A DNA stretch of 64,000 bases from Phoronis australis (lineage: Eukaryota > Phoronida > Phoronidae). The position numbers and the translations under genes are program-made. Of the stretch, positions 48,901-60,156 are shown piece after piece (the first letter of the stretch is position 1; each line of letters begins with the position of its first letter). The DNA is taken from the NCBI GenBank assembly GCA_002633005.1, contig NMRA01000010.1, positions 1,870,352 to 1,934,351 on the forward strand, written 5' to 3'. The notes beneath the pieces were generated by a model. The model saw only the letters and a list, made by a program, of their open reading frames with translations, searched no databases and was not told the origin of the DNA.

Positions 48901-49745
48901 ACTCTTTGAAATGCGACCGTTCGCCAACACTAGGTGGAGCTTCTACTGAAGTGACGGGATGTCTTGACGGTGTCGGTGATGTCTGCAACGCTGCATATGA
49001 GGCTGTCTGCATGCGAGTCAGACGAGAGATATGCGGAGGGGGCGGGATCTCGCCTGGCTGGCCATGTTGAGCTTCTCGACTCTGGTTATTGGCAGCATTC
49101 TGATAGGTCTGCAAAGTAATGACAAGACATGTGAAAGGTAGAGACATGCTTTAGTTCCAATAATATCGCAGTTTAGTTTTAACAGGTCCACATCCCCATG
49201 ATGTCATTATTGCCTTGAATTTTAGAATTGACAATTACCTCAAATAGTTTTTTCACTCCTGCAGTAAAAAAACTGTAATTGCCATACTTTTTCAAAAGTA
49301 AAATATAGTTCAAACCCAACTGATTTGTGTCGCTAAGTATTTCCACTTTTTATCATACAAATTAACTGTCCATAGTCAAACCATAAAATATTACGATTTT
49401 TAATTCTCTATGACAGCAGAAAATCGAGCCCAAACCTCAAAAAGGAAGATTATGTAAGCAACATTACTCCAATGGTAGCATGGCTTGCATTATACAAATA
49501 TCATAAAACACACCTGGACCCATAACCAAACTTAGCAAAAGAGCCAGCTAAAAATTAACCAATTACATCGCAAGGACTTTGAAAAATACAGGGATTGGTC
49601 TATTTTTGGGTAGTCTCGAGTAAAATTTGGACGTGCACTACCCGATGTCTACAATGCCCTGTTTAACAATAACTGTTAAGGCTAGCTTACCATCTGCAAT
49701 ATGTCTTCATCTTTAGGCACCACCAGCAGTTGCAAGGTGTTATCT
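28631..49745 (-). CDS. ARHGAP21: ARHGAP21/23-type Rho GTPase-activating protein (5' end not found)
   Basis: Gene-level entry; the ortholog could equally be named ARHGAP23. Minus-strand exons: 49745-49691, 49108-47155, 45820-45707, 45193-45077, 44027-43974, 40811-40691, 39850-39784, 39468-39235, 38700-38503, 37938-37758, 36942-36629, 36087-35985, 35607-35444, 35187-35062, 34424-34295, 30912-28631. All phases agree, giving about 2070 codons. Order: last strand of the PDZ domain with [11 protein letters not shown], a Ser-rich disordered region, a PH domain (about 860-970 of this partial chain), a RhoGAP domain (about 1080-1290, arginine finger in GIYRVPGN) and a long tail with coiled coil and RRRHTVGG. 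Human ARHGAP21 (about 1957 aa) has this architecture, is a GAP for Cdc42/RhoA and binds ARF1 through its PH region at the Golgi and cell junctions. Confidence 0.95.
32310..32391. repeat. 42-bp tandem duplication in RhoGAP intron
   Basis: CCTGGTGTCAAGTACTAGCT and the following CCCTACCCTCATGTCTAG are repeated at once as CCTGGTGCTAAGTACTAGCT with the same continuation. Confidence 0.85.
34027..34090. repeat. three 21-bp tandem repeats in RhoGAP intron
   Basis: The unit CAGGGAACATACACGACTCA plus one base occurs three times in a row, the last with an A in place of C. Confidence 0.85.
34295..34424 (-). CDS. ARHGAP21: RhoGAP exon O: end of RhoGAP domain
   Basis: The acceptor is TTTTTGTCAG and the donor TCAG|GTGAGT, ending in phase 1. 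It encodes [20 protein letters not shown], then a short helix [13 protein letters not shown]. The HH-DWxF block matches the vertebrate domain end. Confidence 0.9.
35062..35187 (-). CDS. ARHGAP21: RhoGAP exon N
   Basis: The acceptor is TTGTAG and the donor CAC|GTAAGC, with 42 codons in phase 0. It encodes [20 protein letters not shown], with the Rho[13 protein letters not shown] motif, and ends [12 protein letters not shown]. Confidence 0.95.
35444..35607 (-). CDS. ARHGAP21: RhoGAP exon M
   Basis: The acceptor is TTAATTGCAG and the donor AAG|GTATGC, ending in phase 0. It encodes [20 protein letters not shown], then [20 protein letters not shown] and NHLHKVA. A 33-bp tandem duplication places a second acceptor upstream, so an 11-residue longer form is possible; see the separate entry. 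Confidence 0.93.
35592..35658. repeat. 33-bp tandem duplication across the exon M acceptor
   Basis: AAACGACTGATATAGCTCTG followed by CAATTAAGTGAC (from 35591) is repeated as AAACGACTGGTATAGCTCTG followed by CAATTAAAAGTGAC (from 35624). Both copies contain the minus-strand acceptor TTGCAG followed by AGCTATA or AGCTATACC. The extra exon bases, if used, are open in frame. Confidence 0.85.
35985..36087 (-). CDS. ARHGAP21: RhoGAP exon L
   Basis: The acceptor is CCTCCTCAG and the donor GAAG|GTGAGG, ending in phase 1. It encodes [20 protein letters not shown], then [13 protein letters not shown], with the family's LLKxFFRKLPxPL block. Confidence 0.94.
36629..36942 (-). CDS. ARHGAP21: RhoGAP exon K: start of RhoGAP domain with arginine finger
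   Basis: The acceptor is TGTTTTCAG and the donor AAG|GTGAGT, ending in phase 0. It encodes [19 protein letters not shown], then [10 protein letters not shown] and [20 protein letters not shown]. The catalytic arginine finger of GIYRVPGN is the codon at 36680-36682. Confidence 0.95.
37758..37938 (-). CDS. ARHGAP21: RhoGAP exon J: linker between PH and RhoGAP
   Basis: The acceptor is GTCTGTCTAG and the donor GATG|GTAGGT, ending in phase 1. It encodes [20 protein letters not shown] and a basic Ser/Pro-rich linker containing [14 protein letters not shown]. Confidence 0.88.
38503..38700 (-). CDS. ARHGAP21: RhoGAP exon I: end of PH domain
   Basis: The acceptor is TTCTTCAG and the donor GATGAT|GTAAGG, with 66 codons in phase 0. 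It encodes [20 protein letters not shown], then [20 protein letters not shown] and NAIQ. The tryptophan of the C-terminal PH helix is present. Confidence 0.93.
39235..39468 (-). CDS. ARHGAP21: RhoGAP exon H: start of PH domain
   Basis: The acceptor is TTTTTGTAG and the donor TAT|GTAAGT, with 78 codons in phase 0. It encodes [20 protein letters not shown], as in ARHGAP21, then [20 protein letters not shown] and [18 protein letters not shown], the first PH strands. Confidence 0.93.
39784..39850 (-). CDS. ARHGAP21: RhoGAP exon G
   Basis: The acceptor is ATTTACAG and the donor AAG|GTGAGT, ending in phase 0. It encodes [20 protein letters not shown] and EK, the basic lead-in to the PH domain. Confidence 0.88.
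40691..40811 (-). CDS. ARHGAP21: RhoGAP exon F
   Basis: The acceptor is TTATTTCAG and the donor GATCA|GTAAGT, ending in phase 2. It encodes [20 protein letters not shown], then [19 protein letters not shown]. The RRTSYLMAT motif matches ARHGAP21/23. Confidence 0.88.
40812..43973. other. long RhoGAP intron between exons E and F
   Basis: Mostly AT-rich unique-looking DNA. A short cluster of GATACGTGATATGTGA-like repeats lies near 41845-41915, and a strong inverted repeat lies at 42735-42830. No other gene is seen. Confidence 0.55.
42735..42830. repeat. near-perfect hairpin (39-bp arms, 18-nt loop)
   Basis: Arms 42735-42773 (TTTTTTCCATCCAAAAAGTG and on) and 42792-42830 are inverted copies with three mismatches in 39 bases. 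The size resembles a pre-miRNA or a very small foldback transposon. It lies in a RhoGAP intron. Confidence 0.8.
43974..44027 (-). CDS. ARHGAP21: RhoGAP exon E: 54-nt symmetric microexon
   Basis: The acceptor is CCTTTCAG and the donor ACAG|GTGATC. It is 54 bp, phase 1 on both sides, and encodes [17 protein letters not shown]. The large introns and symmetric phase make it a likely cassette exon. Confidence 0.65.
44245..44276. repeat. 16-bp tandem duplication
   Basis: AACCCTAACGAAGCAC occurs twice in a row in the intron between RhoGAP exons D and E. It is too short to suggest more than slippage. Confidence 0.8.
45077..45193 (-). CDS. ARHGAP21: RhoGAP exon D
   Basis: The acceptor is CCATTACAG and the donor CCTG|GTAAGG, phase 1 in and out. 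It encodes [20 protein letters not shown], then [18 protein letters not shown], a disordered acidic and Ser-rich segment. Confidence 0.82.
45707..45820 (-). CDS. ARHGAP21: RhoGAP exon C
   Basis: The acceptor is TATTCCAG and the donor GCAG|GTTTGT, phase 1 in and out. It encodes [20 protein letters not shown], then [18 protein letters not shown]. It joins exon B to exon D in frame. Confidence 0.8.
45821..47154. other. RhoGAP intron between exons B and C
   Basis: I see no repeat or coding signal. A 147-codon plus-strand ORF (45688-46131) overlaps exon C antisense and has no recognised domain. Confidence 0.5.
47155..49108 (-). CDS. ARHGAP21: RhoGAP exon B: long Ser-rich linker
   Basis: The acceptor is TACTTTGCAG and the donor AAAG|GTAAAT, with 651 codons plus one base. 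It opens [20 protein letters not shown] and [10 protein letters not shown], matching the GEARSIPEPPPI region after the PDZ domain of ARHGAP21. The rest is Ser/Thr-rich and apparently disordered, with [15 protein letters not shown] and other likely phosphorylation-rich stretches. Confidence 0.92.
49691..49745 (-). CDS. ARHGAP21: RhoGAP exon A: end of PDZ domain
   Basis: The acceptor is GTCTTGCAG and the donor CAGATG|GTAAGC. It encodes [18 protein letters not shown], closely matching the end of the vertebrate ARHGAP21 PDZ domain ([12 protein letters not shown]). It enters in phase 2, so at least one more PDZ exon must lie upstream. Confidence 0.85.
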
Positions 49746-52700
49746 CTGCAAGACAAAAGTGAGAGTAATTATCAATCACCTTAACATGATTAAACGAGAA
49801 TAATTATTAAGAGTCAGTACAGCATAACCAGCGAGGTAATTACAACACAATAACAATAGCTGCATAATTAGAATACTTGCACAATTGACCTATCACAAGC
49901 TCCGCCCCCTTGCGTAATGTCGAATAACAAACAATAAGTTTTACCCGGCATCGTGTTGTTTGTCGGGTAAAATGGCGGATTGGAAACGAAGTTGTGTCAA
50001 TAATGCTGCATTCTAAATGGTCAGTTAAGTGGTCGCTCAAAATCCTGGCAATTAGGTCAATTACAACAGCTGCATAATTATAATAGTTGAATAATTACAT
50101 GTAATACAACAACATTATTAGTAACTATTACCCATCATTATCATAAACAAGAAATTATCTACGCAAAAGAAGGAGAAGCAGGACGAAGGTACCAGTATTT
50201 GGCATTACAGCATTGCTCTGCAACCCATCCTTCAACCTGCGAACAACACAGCGCACATTTCAGAGAGGTCAACAGACGAGGGAGTCATCAAGAGAGTGGT
50301 GGTGTATAAAACAGGCTTAATGGAAAACTTGGTACCCATGAACTCTTGTCAAGAAATATGTTGAAATGTTGTAAATGGGTGACTTTATAATCACCAGGTG
50401 GCGCCAGCGAATAAAGGCTCTTCTTTTTAACATAAAACCAAAGAGGTAATTACTTCACCAGTGTGGGGCCATTTGTGGTTAACGGTCACATATGACTACC
50501 TGAATGCATGCTCTCGTAAATGTGTTGATGTTATGCTTAGTTTGGTTTGTACTGTGTACTTCTCATTTAGAAACATTTGGTTTCCCCTATTTGCAGAAAG
50601 GAATTATTTTTTGTTAAAAATAGGTGAAGAATTCACATATTCAGCCAGCTCAAATATCTGTAGTGTGTTGCCTTGTTTTCAATGTAACATCAAAAATGAA
50701 ATTGAACCATATCGTTTAGATTACATCAGGAATTTGTTTCACGAAAAGTTAACTGAGGTTTGAAATCAGAAATTTCATCTTTTCCTCAACACAGCTATTG
50801 ATGGAAAAACAAACTAATCACAATCAACCAAAAGTGCAAGGCCACTGAGAATATATCTGCTAGTCAGCAAGACTAACTGCGCAAATTCTTACCCCTTGTG
50901 AAGTGCTAACTACAATAGAATTGCGAAAACATTTTTAGTTATAGCAAATGGGAGCACGGGACAAATTTTCAGACACAAGCGTGAAGCCACTTTGAATCGC
51001 ACCTCCAGGCCAGTATACTTCACGCCCCACCTGGTCAATCCTTATAACAATACTGAGTGTGTTGTGTGAGTACCCTCAATACCTGCATATGGTGAATGAC
51101 CTGTAGAACTGGGAATATTACTATGATATTGATTAATAATTTCACAGTTTCCAGCAGGCTTTGTTTACAACCAGGCTCATGCTAGATCAGCAGCAGTTGG
51201 TCAAGACCCAGCTCAACGTTGTGATGTGGCAACCAGTCAACAAATCAATGAGACTGAACATTGGTAAATGACTCAAGGCTTTTTTGAAATTTTCAAAACT
51301 TTCCTCACAAGGAATTAAGAGGGCAGTAGTCAGATATGATGTGTCAACAATATGAGAACCAGTTTTCTTTATATCAAACTAGTTCGCAAAATGCGGCACT
51401 GTTATGTCCAACTATTGCCATTGTACGGCCCATGATAATTACCCAAGTATGTAGACAGTTGTTATCAAGGTCCATTTTTACATTGAAACAACTGCTGCAG
51501 GTGCAGGCAATGCCAAATCAACCATCAAAAGTATACTTACATAACCAGTTATGGTACCATCTCTTACAGATGAAGGATTAGTTTCTAAGGCTGATGACCT
51601 GGATTGCATTCATTTACAGGAATTGTGGTATCGCCATGGATACATTAATACCAAGACCAAAGCAAGAAAGAAGGAATAGCTACCGAAATATGCGCCCCTG
51701 AACCAACCACTTCGAAAAGAACGCCACAGCACAAAGGTAGTGGACAGCAGTGCCAAACACCAACGAACCAGCTGCCCGAAACCACGCCAACACTGCTCCA
51801 ACCAGACGTCCAAGCATTCCTGCAAAGGGCTGAAACAGGAACTAGATGGCTGGCCGACAGAGATCCAACAGAAATACAGCCACAAAAGACGGACGTGGAT
51901 TAGATAACAGCGCTCTGAACACAGCGTATATGTCAAACTGATAGGCACCCATACTGTGGAGATAAAATTCCTCAAAAAATCCAGGAAGATGGGGAGACCG
52001 CTGTGGCCGAGTGATAAGAGGGAGATAATGAGCTGAAGAGAGACTCAACATGGTTTCCCAGACTAAAGTAGTTCTTGATCTAATTTCGACACAGTTGAAT
52101 GCCACCTAACACTTGGTGTCCTGTTACTACACTTAAAGTCTTTTGACACGAGTGTGATGTTCATATCCCAAACAAATTAACTGCAGCGTTCAATGAAAGA
52201 ACTCCATTTTCTAATGAACCGTTCACCTTTTCAAAGGGCACAACAGGCAACTTTGATTTAACTGAGTTAACTTAAAACTTTGCCTCGAGTTTCTACTACA
52301 CCTGGGGTATACTTAAACATACCTGGGTGTTACTGTTACAGAATTCAATGTATCTGCATTTTACTGCCATCTAGCTTTACTTTTCAAAACAAAGCTGGAG
52401 TATATTCAGTGTTGCTGCTATTGAAATAGGAAATCACGCAAGACAGTGCTAGCCTATAACAAGAACATGCCCGGGTGTCAAGACCTCTCAACCATACAAA
52501 AAAGTTCCAACTTAAAAAGTGATTGGACAGCCCAGTAGTACACAGGACATTAACCAACAACAATGCTAGCTGTTTTCTTTGTATAGTCCAAGATTTCTTG
52601 GGCAACAAGCGTCACTCAATCTGCCCCCGGCATCCTAACCTTCAAGGATCCAACAATCTAAATTTCTGAACCTTAATTTAGTAGGTACCCTTTGAAATGC

Positions 52701-55700
52701 AAAACCACTTCAGGTTGTGAAGAGCGTTGCATACAGATCTTCAATGCATAGAAGATCTTCGACTTGAACCACCGTTAGTAAGCTGTGACAAAAAAGCAGG
52801 TTATGAATGGAACGATTCAGAATTTGGTATTTGGCTAGTGAATTTACGCCTGAACATAACTAGCATGACTATAAGTTGGGATACATCCGTTTCACAGGCA
52901 CTCCCAAAGTCAGCACGTGGCGCTGGTTCGATATTGTTTCCAAAGCAGTCCTGGTTACGTTGGTTTTGGGTTTGTTAAAATATAAATTTTATGGCGAGTG
53001 AATTCTACTGTGATCAGGGTCAAGCAATTACGCGGCAATTTTGTCTCAAATCTTTTCACTTCTGTCTGATATTACATGTTGTTGGATCTGAGAAAGCATG
53101 AACAGCTACATCACTGTATTCTACACAGATTCCGCCATCCAAAATGGATGTGCATTGTGACAGCATCTGGAACTGTTTATGTCTGCATTCATTGAAGAGG
53201 CACTGTTGATGTGAAGTATGTCTGGTATTTACTACTATCTGCCAGCGTGGGGGTTGGAGGCTAGTCACAGCACTAATGAAAATCCCTCAGAGATACAACT
53301 GAAATCTGATAATGACAGACTCTGCATTAACCTGGTGGAGGTGATGGAAAAAACATTATCTTTTTATAACCTGAATTCTGTTGTATAGAAAGAGAACCAG
53401 TGTTTTCCAAGGGCTGTTTCAGCATAGCACTGCCCCTTTTTTAATTTAAACCTTTGATCTGGGGTCACTTGCTACATTCCCCTGCCCACCTTTCCCCCAT
53501 ACTCTTAGAAGCAAACATTCAACCAACTCTCATTGCCTTGTGATTTATTTGGCAGGTTCTGTCAACCTTTACCCTTGCTGAAACCCCTTTATACCTTTAC
53601 CCTCAAGGCAAAGTGATGAATTACTGTCAGCTCAACGGCCTGCCAAGTTTTCCACCCATGTAAACCATGTTACACAATCCCATGATGACAGGACAATAAC
53701 CTTCACTAACCATTTACTTTGGATGTTCACATAACAATAAAGTACCCAGCAAGAGGACATTATAATGAACATAACCTATCCCTGATGCAAAAACGCTTGC
53801 TGAGTACACACAGCATGCGGGTTCCTGATAAGCAACCCAACCACTGAAGATTCACAGAGTGCACAAAAACAGGCCCGCATATTGTAAACCCAAGATAGTC
53901 ACAAAAATGCAAAATCCCAAAAAGACTTTGCGACATATCGCTATACATTGCAAGTGAAGCATATGTTTACACAAGCATTACTCCCAAAAATCTGGTGTCT
54001 ACGGAACGCAGCCCAGGTAATCTTCATAATGCATCAAATGAGCGTAATACATTGTGTCCTAAGTCTGCAAAAGTGGTTTTCAACTTCATGGGGCAACAAA
54101 GCCCATAGTACTACAAGCAGGTTATTAAACTGACAGTAAGTAAAAAGATACACTACAGCTCTCAAAGCAGTCACCTTCGCATCAAACACAGATCTATTGT
54201 ATTCCCCATTTTCCACCTTGCGTTCACAGCAATTTGGGCCAAATATGGCTGTAACACGACCCACATACCCAGTAACAGATTGAGAAGACATTTCAGGCAC
54301 ATAACAAAGAATTTGTCTGATGACACAAACAAAATGCTTTGTCCTCATTTTTCACCACGGGTATGTTTCAGAAACATGCGCCTCATACTCTATAACACAG
54401 GACTCAGATTTTATGAAGAGTGCATAACATTAGACACAAACCTGCTGTATCCGTTCCTATGTACCCCCAAGTTAGGATTAAAAACCTTAACATTACAACC
54501 ATTTCATTTTAGACCCTCAATGTCCCACTGTACACTCCCCAATATGTTCAATTCTTAATTTAAACGCCCTGGGCTTCGATTGGAATAAAACAAATACCGT
54601 TGTAGTGTGACTATGACATGGTGGGGTCACACCATGGGAGAAATGTGACGTGACAGCAAACATGGTCTCCACTGATTTCCTAAACAGTTTAGAAGTGAAA
54701 CAGCACAAAGGTATAGATAAGAAGACAGTAGTGACACATACAAGTGTCTTAGCTACAACAATAAGGAATTCAACGATCACGTAGACTGCTAGACTGCGTT
54801 CTATTAATACAAAAACATGGCGAACACGAGTGACAATGCCACTGTTTGTCGCTCACCATCTTCTCTCCTATCTAACAAGTCAACAATCATTCAAGCAGAC
54901 AGGATCTCAAATTCTGAGGTAAAAATTCTCAAGTATAATATCCATTCTGTACATCAAACATTGCTAACGGTGACATGTCCTAACAATTCTGTAGAATATG
55001 TTGATCTGTTAAAAACAGTCAACCCCCAGCTTAGCTTTGACCAGACAGGTGAGGACAGTCAACCTCCTGAACAGCGATATTCCGCATTTACACAAGTGAC
55101 AGCCGTCTCGGTGCAACTACCACAGTACAGCTGATCACGTGCAAGTGTGTGTGTAAACACGAATGGCACGGAGCACGTTGACACTGCGACGGCCATTTTT
55201 GACACCAGTTTGAGGGGTAGAGCAAGTTGTACTTGATTAGTTGCTCCAGTTTCGACTACACATCTAAACACAACCGGGCCAGGGAGGAAAGGGTTCGTCT
55301 TTCTGGTTTGGACATTCATTATTGTTTAAACAAGCATACGCAGATAGAATTTTTGTAAATGACTCATGCTGATCTACTTTGTGATCTGATGTCGTGTAAA
55401 TCTGACCGAAGTGGAGCACATGGCGCCGTGACAACTTGCACCACGACAACTGCTCCGTGTGTAAAAACAGCGATAGAGCCTTACAATTCCCTATAGTCTG
55501 GATTGATTGGGTAACAAGTTGATAGTCCAAGACTATTTAGGTTGATAGCTAGGGCAAGCCTATGAGTGATAAAACCAGACAAATGCACTGTTAACACATA
55601 TTTAACAGCCTAACGACAAGCAAGAATTTTATCGCTGAGAAAACAGAGAATGGAGAATATATGATAGGGTGCAATCCAAAACAATCAGTTATTATGGCTC

Positions 55701-57784
55701 CAATAAACAGAACAGATAACGGTTAGGGAGAATAATTCCAAATTTGCTCATTGAGCTAAGACAAAGTGTTGGTGAGAAATCTAGGAACCGAACCAGGAAT
55801 ACTTATCAACTTGGTGATGTGGTACAGAGAGAACACCGCTTTGCAATAAACAGTACCAAAATATTGGCCACAAACATTTCTTTACTTCAAACCCTCTGCG
55901 CAATGAGGAGAAAAAATTAACGACCACAGTTACTTTGGCCGAGTACTAAATCCAGCAATCTACTGTAACAATAGATGGCTTTAGTGAGCCAAGCTCTACA
56001 ACATAATGCCGAGAATAGCATGACATGGCTTTCTTAACAACTTCCTAACAACGTTGCAACTCCACTGATCTGCTGACCTAAACAGCCATCGCAACTGCTA
56101 TAATGAGGTGGAATAACCTGCAAATTTGTACAGCTCCCTCTGCAATGGGAGAAGTTGGCTCCAATATGATGGGAGTGATGGCTGGGGGTGACTACATGCA
56201 ATACACATGTTCCAATGAGAGCATGAATCAACTAGGCCACCTGGTGGGTAATCCCTAGACCTAGCTGGTGACTTTGTCACTACTGGTCAGGAGTTTCTGG
56301 GAAAGGGTATAGAGAGTGCAAAGGAGGTTCGACAGGCCGAAGTTTAGTTACTGGAAAAGCAACACTTTTTCTCCAACATGAAAATCGTAATCATGCACTG
56401 TGCCTTTAGGTCAACAAATGGTGCACTCTGATCTCTGGGTATCCAACAGGCAGGGCACAAGTTAAACTAATCACCACTTGTGAAGGTTTATAGTGCTCAG
56501 CCCATGATTTATGGTTGGTGTTTTGATGAAATGTGCTTTCACCAGTAAAAATAAAAACACTGCTATGCTGGATGAACAGTAGACAATGAAAAACAGGTGC
56601 GTAATGTGCGTAATGTCAATCTAAGGAGAAGAACTAGGACCAAATGGGGAGTTTTCTTGGCTCATTAATTTTGATACTTACCATGTACACATTAGTTCAG
56701 GTTAATGCCCGGCTTTGGTTAAAATGCTCCAAAACTGGATCTCCAACGTCATCAGATGAGAATTGTTTCAAAGAAATGAATTACCAGATTGGTGAATTTC
56801 GATGTTTACCCCATGCGTTGGTATTAATGGGCATGCCTGGCAAAGCCAACTCAGTTTTGGCTTTTCACACACAAAGACCAATGTCTTGCTGAAAACCTCC
56901 TGAGGTTAAAGTTTCTGAATCTTAACACCCTTGTTGTAAACACATACAGATAGCCTACGTGATCCTGCAAATAACAAAAGCATATCGAAGGGGATTATCA
57001 GTACAGTACAGAATTACCCTTTTCCTGTGTTGCACAAAAGAACTGTTGTTAAGAATGAATGTCATAGCAAAATGAAATATGATAAAAATTAGGAAGGGAA
57101 CAGGATGACATCCTTACCTCGGTCTATATTGTTCCTACCAGGCCTTTATGCAGCCTAGGTATGGACGCCCTGGCAAGGACGCCCAATGTATCATTTGGAC
57201 ACCCACTGTCAATAAGAACTTTTAAAGTTTGGACTCACACATTGTATTGAATACTAGGAAGCCTCTGAAGGCTCACAGTGAGGCTGTTTTTCAAAGCAGG
57301 AAGAAATATACAATGTATATACAATGTTGCTATGCTCACACTTGGTTGATAGAATTGTAAAGTCTTGGTCTACAGTTTTTTTAGTAAAAATGCTCACTAC
57401 AGAAGGCTGTTTTGTAAACTTAAATGTAAAAACCTTGGTCTATGCATTTTTTGTCAAAAATGTGTGTCTGGGGGGGATTGCTGGGGGTGGGGGGTTACGC
57501 GTCAGAATCATGGACGCCCTGGAATATTGGGAACACCATTTTGGACACGCTATTTTCGAAATCCTGGATAAAGGCCTGGTTCCTACACCAGGGTTCTTGG
57601 TGATACACATATTTGGTGATACACATATTTAGTTTTGTTAAGTTTACATTATTATTGTCTATTCCCAACCCAGCTCCAGAGGAAAGACTCTCAACATGAA
57701 GTTGACAAAATAATAACATTTTATTGGCCAATCATACACGAAAGAGTACCATTTCTCATACGCCATCTATGCCCCGTATGGTAC
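49746..57784. other. upstream intron or 5' region of the RhoGAP gene
   Basis: Exon A enters in phase 2 and the PDZ domain is incomplete, so this is probably intronic. I looked on the minus strand for the PDZ motifs (FGFTLRHF, GDRI-KVNGES, KTYSQVIALI) and did not find them. The short plus-strand ORFs at 50461-50763 and 54817-55134 have no recognised domain. Confidence 0.5.
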
Positions 57785-58952
57785 ACTGTAATGCCACAAG
57801 TTTTATCACTAACATCAGTCTTTTTTCACAAACCTAAATCATTTTCAAAAGCTGAATTTCCTTTCTTGCGCTCCAGTTTTTCTCTTGCCAAGATTTTTCT
57901 GTTTTCACGAACCAGTTCTTTCCTTACCAGTAGCATTTCTTCTTCTTGAGCAGTTGTAGGTCATGAGATAAAGGAAAAGGTGACAGTGAAAACGCCCCTA
58001 CAGTTTTAGGAGGGAGTAAGATCGACTTCCCTTTACCTAAACCACATGTGTGTGAGGTCTGTACAAACAATGAAACAGCTAACTGCTGACTAGCTTCTGG
58101 CCTTCCCCACAGTAGCTGCCTGCACAAGCAAATCTTGCCCAACCAAGCCTATCTTTCTTCCAAATGCACAACAGGTGGCCCTTGAGGTGGAACAAAATCT
58201 GGGTTACAACAACAACAACGAAGTGGTGGGTGGTGAAAACGATGGACGGGCCAGGAAGTTTGGGCAGAGTAGAAATCCACTTTGACTCAGGACGGAATCA
58301 AAACGAGGCAACTGTGGTCACTTCATAACGCTTATGACAAGAGCATCTTACAAATTATTATTATTATACTTTAATAAGTGTGTTCATGGGATAGCCCAAA
58401 GTGCCTAAGATGTCTACAAGAAATCATGTATTTATACATGTGAGACCACTGATTCCCTAGCGCCACCTAGTGTAGGTCAGGATTCTCACTACCCAATAAT
58501 ATCTAGGCAAGTCAAATGATGACGACTAATAGCTACAAATGCGGACTACCAACTAATTTCTTATTCTTTCAAAGCAAAAATATACGAAACTCAACAAATG
58601 AAATGTCAACATTATGACAACCGAAAGATCAACTCCTTCAAGTACTTGCACATTAACAGGTAAAGTAGCACTCTGCCCACTTAAGCCGGTCAAAAAAAAA
58701 CAAAAACAAAAAAGGAATTGCACCTTTTACTCTCTTAAATTAATTCTCATTATACTCTTGCTCTGGAGAATGTATTTCAATTACCAACAAGAACATCAAA
58801 ACCATCAAGCGACTCGAGAAAACACTTCAGAATTTACTCGGTTTGGCCAACCCTAAAATTTCACATTCGGAAACGGCACCAGAAAGCATGGCCTGTGATT
58901 TGAACTGTCAGCGCATTGGGCATTAATTCAATATCTGACAAGCGCCATGATG
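57785..58952. repeat. 1.2-kb direct duplication, copy 1
   Basis: Starts ACTGTAATGCCACAAGTTTT and ends TCTGACAAGCGCCATGATG, immediately before the single N at 58953. It is nearly identical to 58954-60156 apart from scattered substitutions and small indels. Confidence 0.9.
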
Positions 58953-58953
58953 N

Positions 58954-60156
58954 ACTGTAATGCCACAAGTTTTATCACTAACATCAGTCTTTTTTCACAA
59001 ACCTAAATCATTTTAAAAAGCTGAATTTCCTTTCTTGCGCTCCAGTTTTTCTCTTGCCAAGATTTTTCTGTTTTCACGAACCAGTTGTTTCCTTACCAGT
59101 AGCATTTCTTCTTCTTGAGCAGTTGTAGGTCATGAGATAAAGGAAAAGGTGACAGTGAAAACGCCCCTACAGTTTTAGGAGGGAGTAAGATCGACTTCCC
59201 TTTACCTAAACCACATGTGTGTGAGGTATGTACAAACAATGAAACAGCTAACTGCTGACTATCTTCTGGCCTTCCCCACAGTAGCTGCCTGCGCAAGCAG
59301 ATCTTGCCCAACCAAGCCTATCTTTCTTCCAAATGCACAACAGGTGGCCCTTGAGGTGGAACAAAATCTGGGTTACAACAACAACAAAGAAGTGGTGGGT
59401 GGTGAAAACGATGGACGGGCCAGGAAGTTTGGGCAGAGTAGAAATCCATTTTGACTCAAGACGGAATCAAAACGAGGCAACTGTGGTCACTTCATAACGC
59501 TTATGACAAGAGCATCTTACAAATTATTATTCAAACTGAGCGAAAGCTTTCGCTCACTTTAATAAGTGTGTTCATGGGATAGCCCAAAGTGCTTAAGATG
59601 TCTACAAGAAATCATGTATTTATACATGTGAGACCACTGATTCCCTAGCGCCACCTAGTGTAGGTCAGGCTTCTCACTACCCAATAATATCTAGGCATAA
59701 TATCTAGGCAAGTCAAATGATGACGACTAATAGCTACAAATGCGGACTACCAACTAATTTCTTATTCTTTCAAAGCAAAAATATACGAAACTCAACAAAT
59801 GAAATGTCAACATTATGACAACAGAAATATCAACTCCTTCAAGTACTTGCACGTTAACAGGTAAAGTAGCACTCTGCCCACTTAAGCCGGTCAAAAAAAA
59901 AAAACAAAAACAAAAAAGGAATTGCGCCTTTTACTCTCTTAAATTCATTCTCATTATACTCTTGCTCTGGAGAATGTATTTCAATTACCAACAAGAACAT
60001 CAAAACCATCAAGCGACTCGAGAAAACACTTCAGAATTTACTCGGTTTGGCCAACCCTAAAATTTCACATTCGGAAACGGCACCAGAAAGCATGGCCTGT
60101 GATTTGAACTGTCAGCGCATTGGGCATTAATTCAATATCTGACAAGCGCCATGATG
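58954..60156. repeat. 1.2-kb direct duplication, copy 2
   Basis: It begins directly after the N at 58953. Relative to copy 1 it carries a 20-bp palindrome TGAGCGAAAGCTTTCGCTCA (59537-59556) and a short tandem doubling of TAATATCTAGGCA near 59690-59710. The pattern is what two alleles of one locus would show. Confidence 0.9.

Noticed and set aside
1-49745. Functional cluster linking CFAP69, WFS1 and the RhoGAP gene
   Set aside because: The three proteins act in cilia, the ER and Rho signalling, with no known shared pathway. Adjacency alone is not evidence.
50461-50763. 100-codon plus-strand ORF
   Set aside because: No family resemblance and AT-rich composition typical of the intron around it.
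54817-55134. 105-codon plus-strand ORF with a favourable ATG context
   Set aside because: No recognised domain or splice partner, low-complexity composition and no supporting signal. It may be chance.
57785-60156. Genuine recent tandem gene duplication
   Set aside because: No gene is recognised in either copy, and the exact coincidence of the boundary with a lone N makes an assembly artefact more likely.
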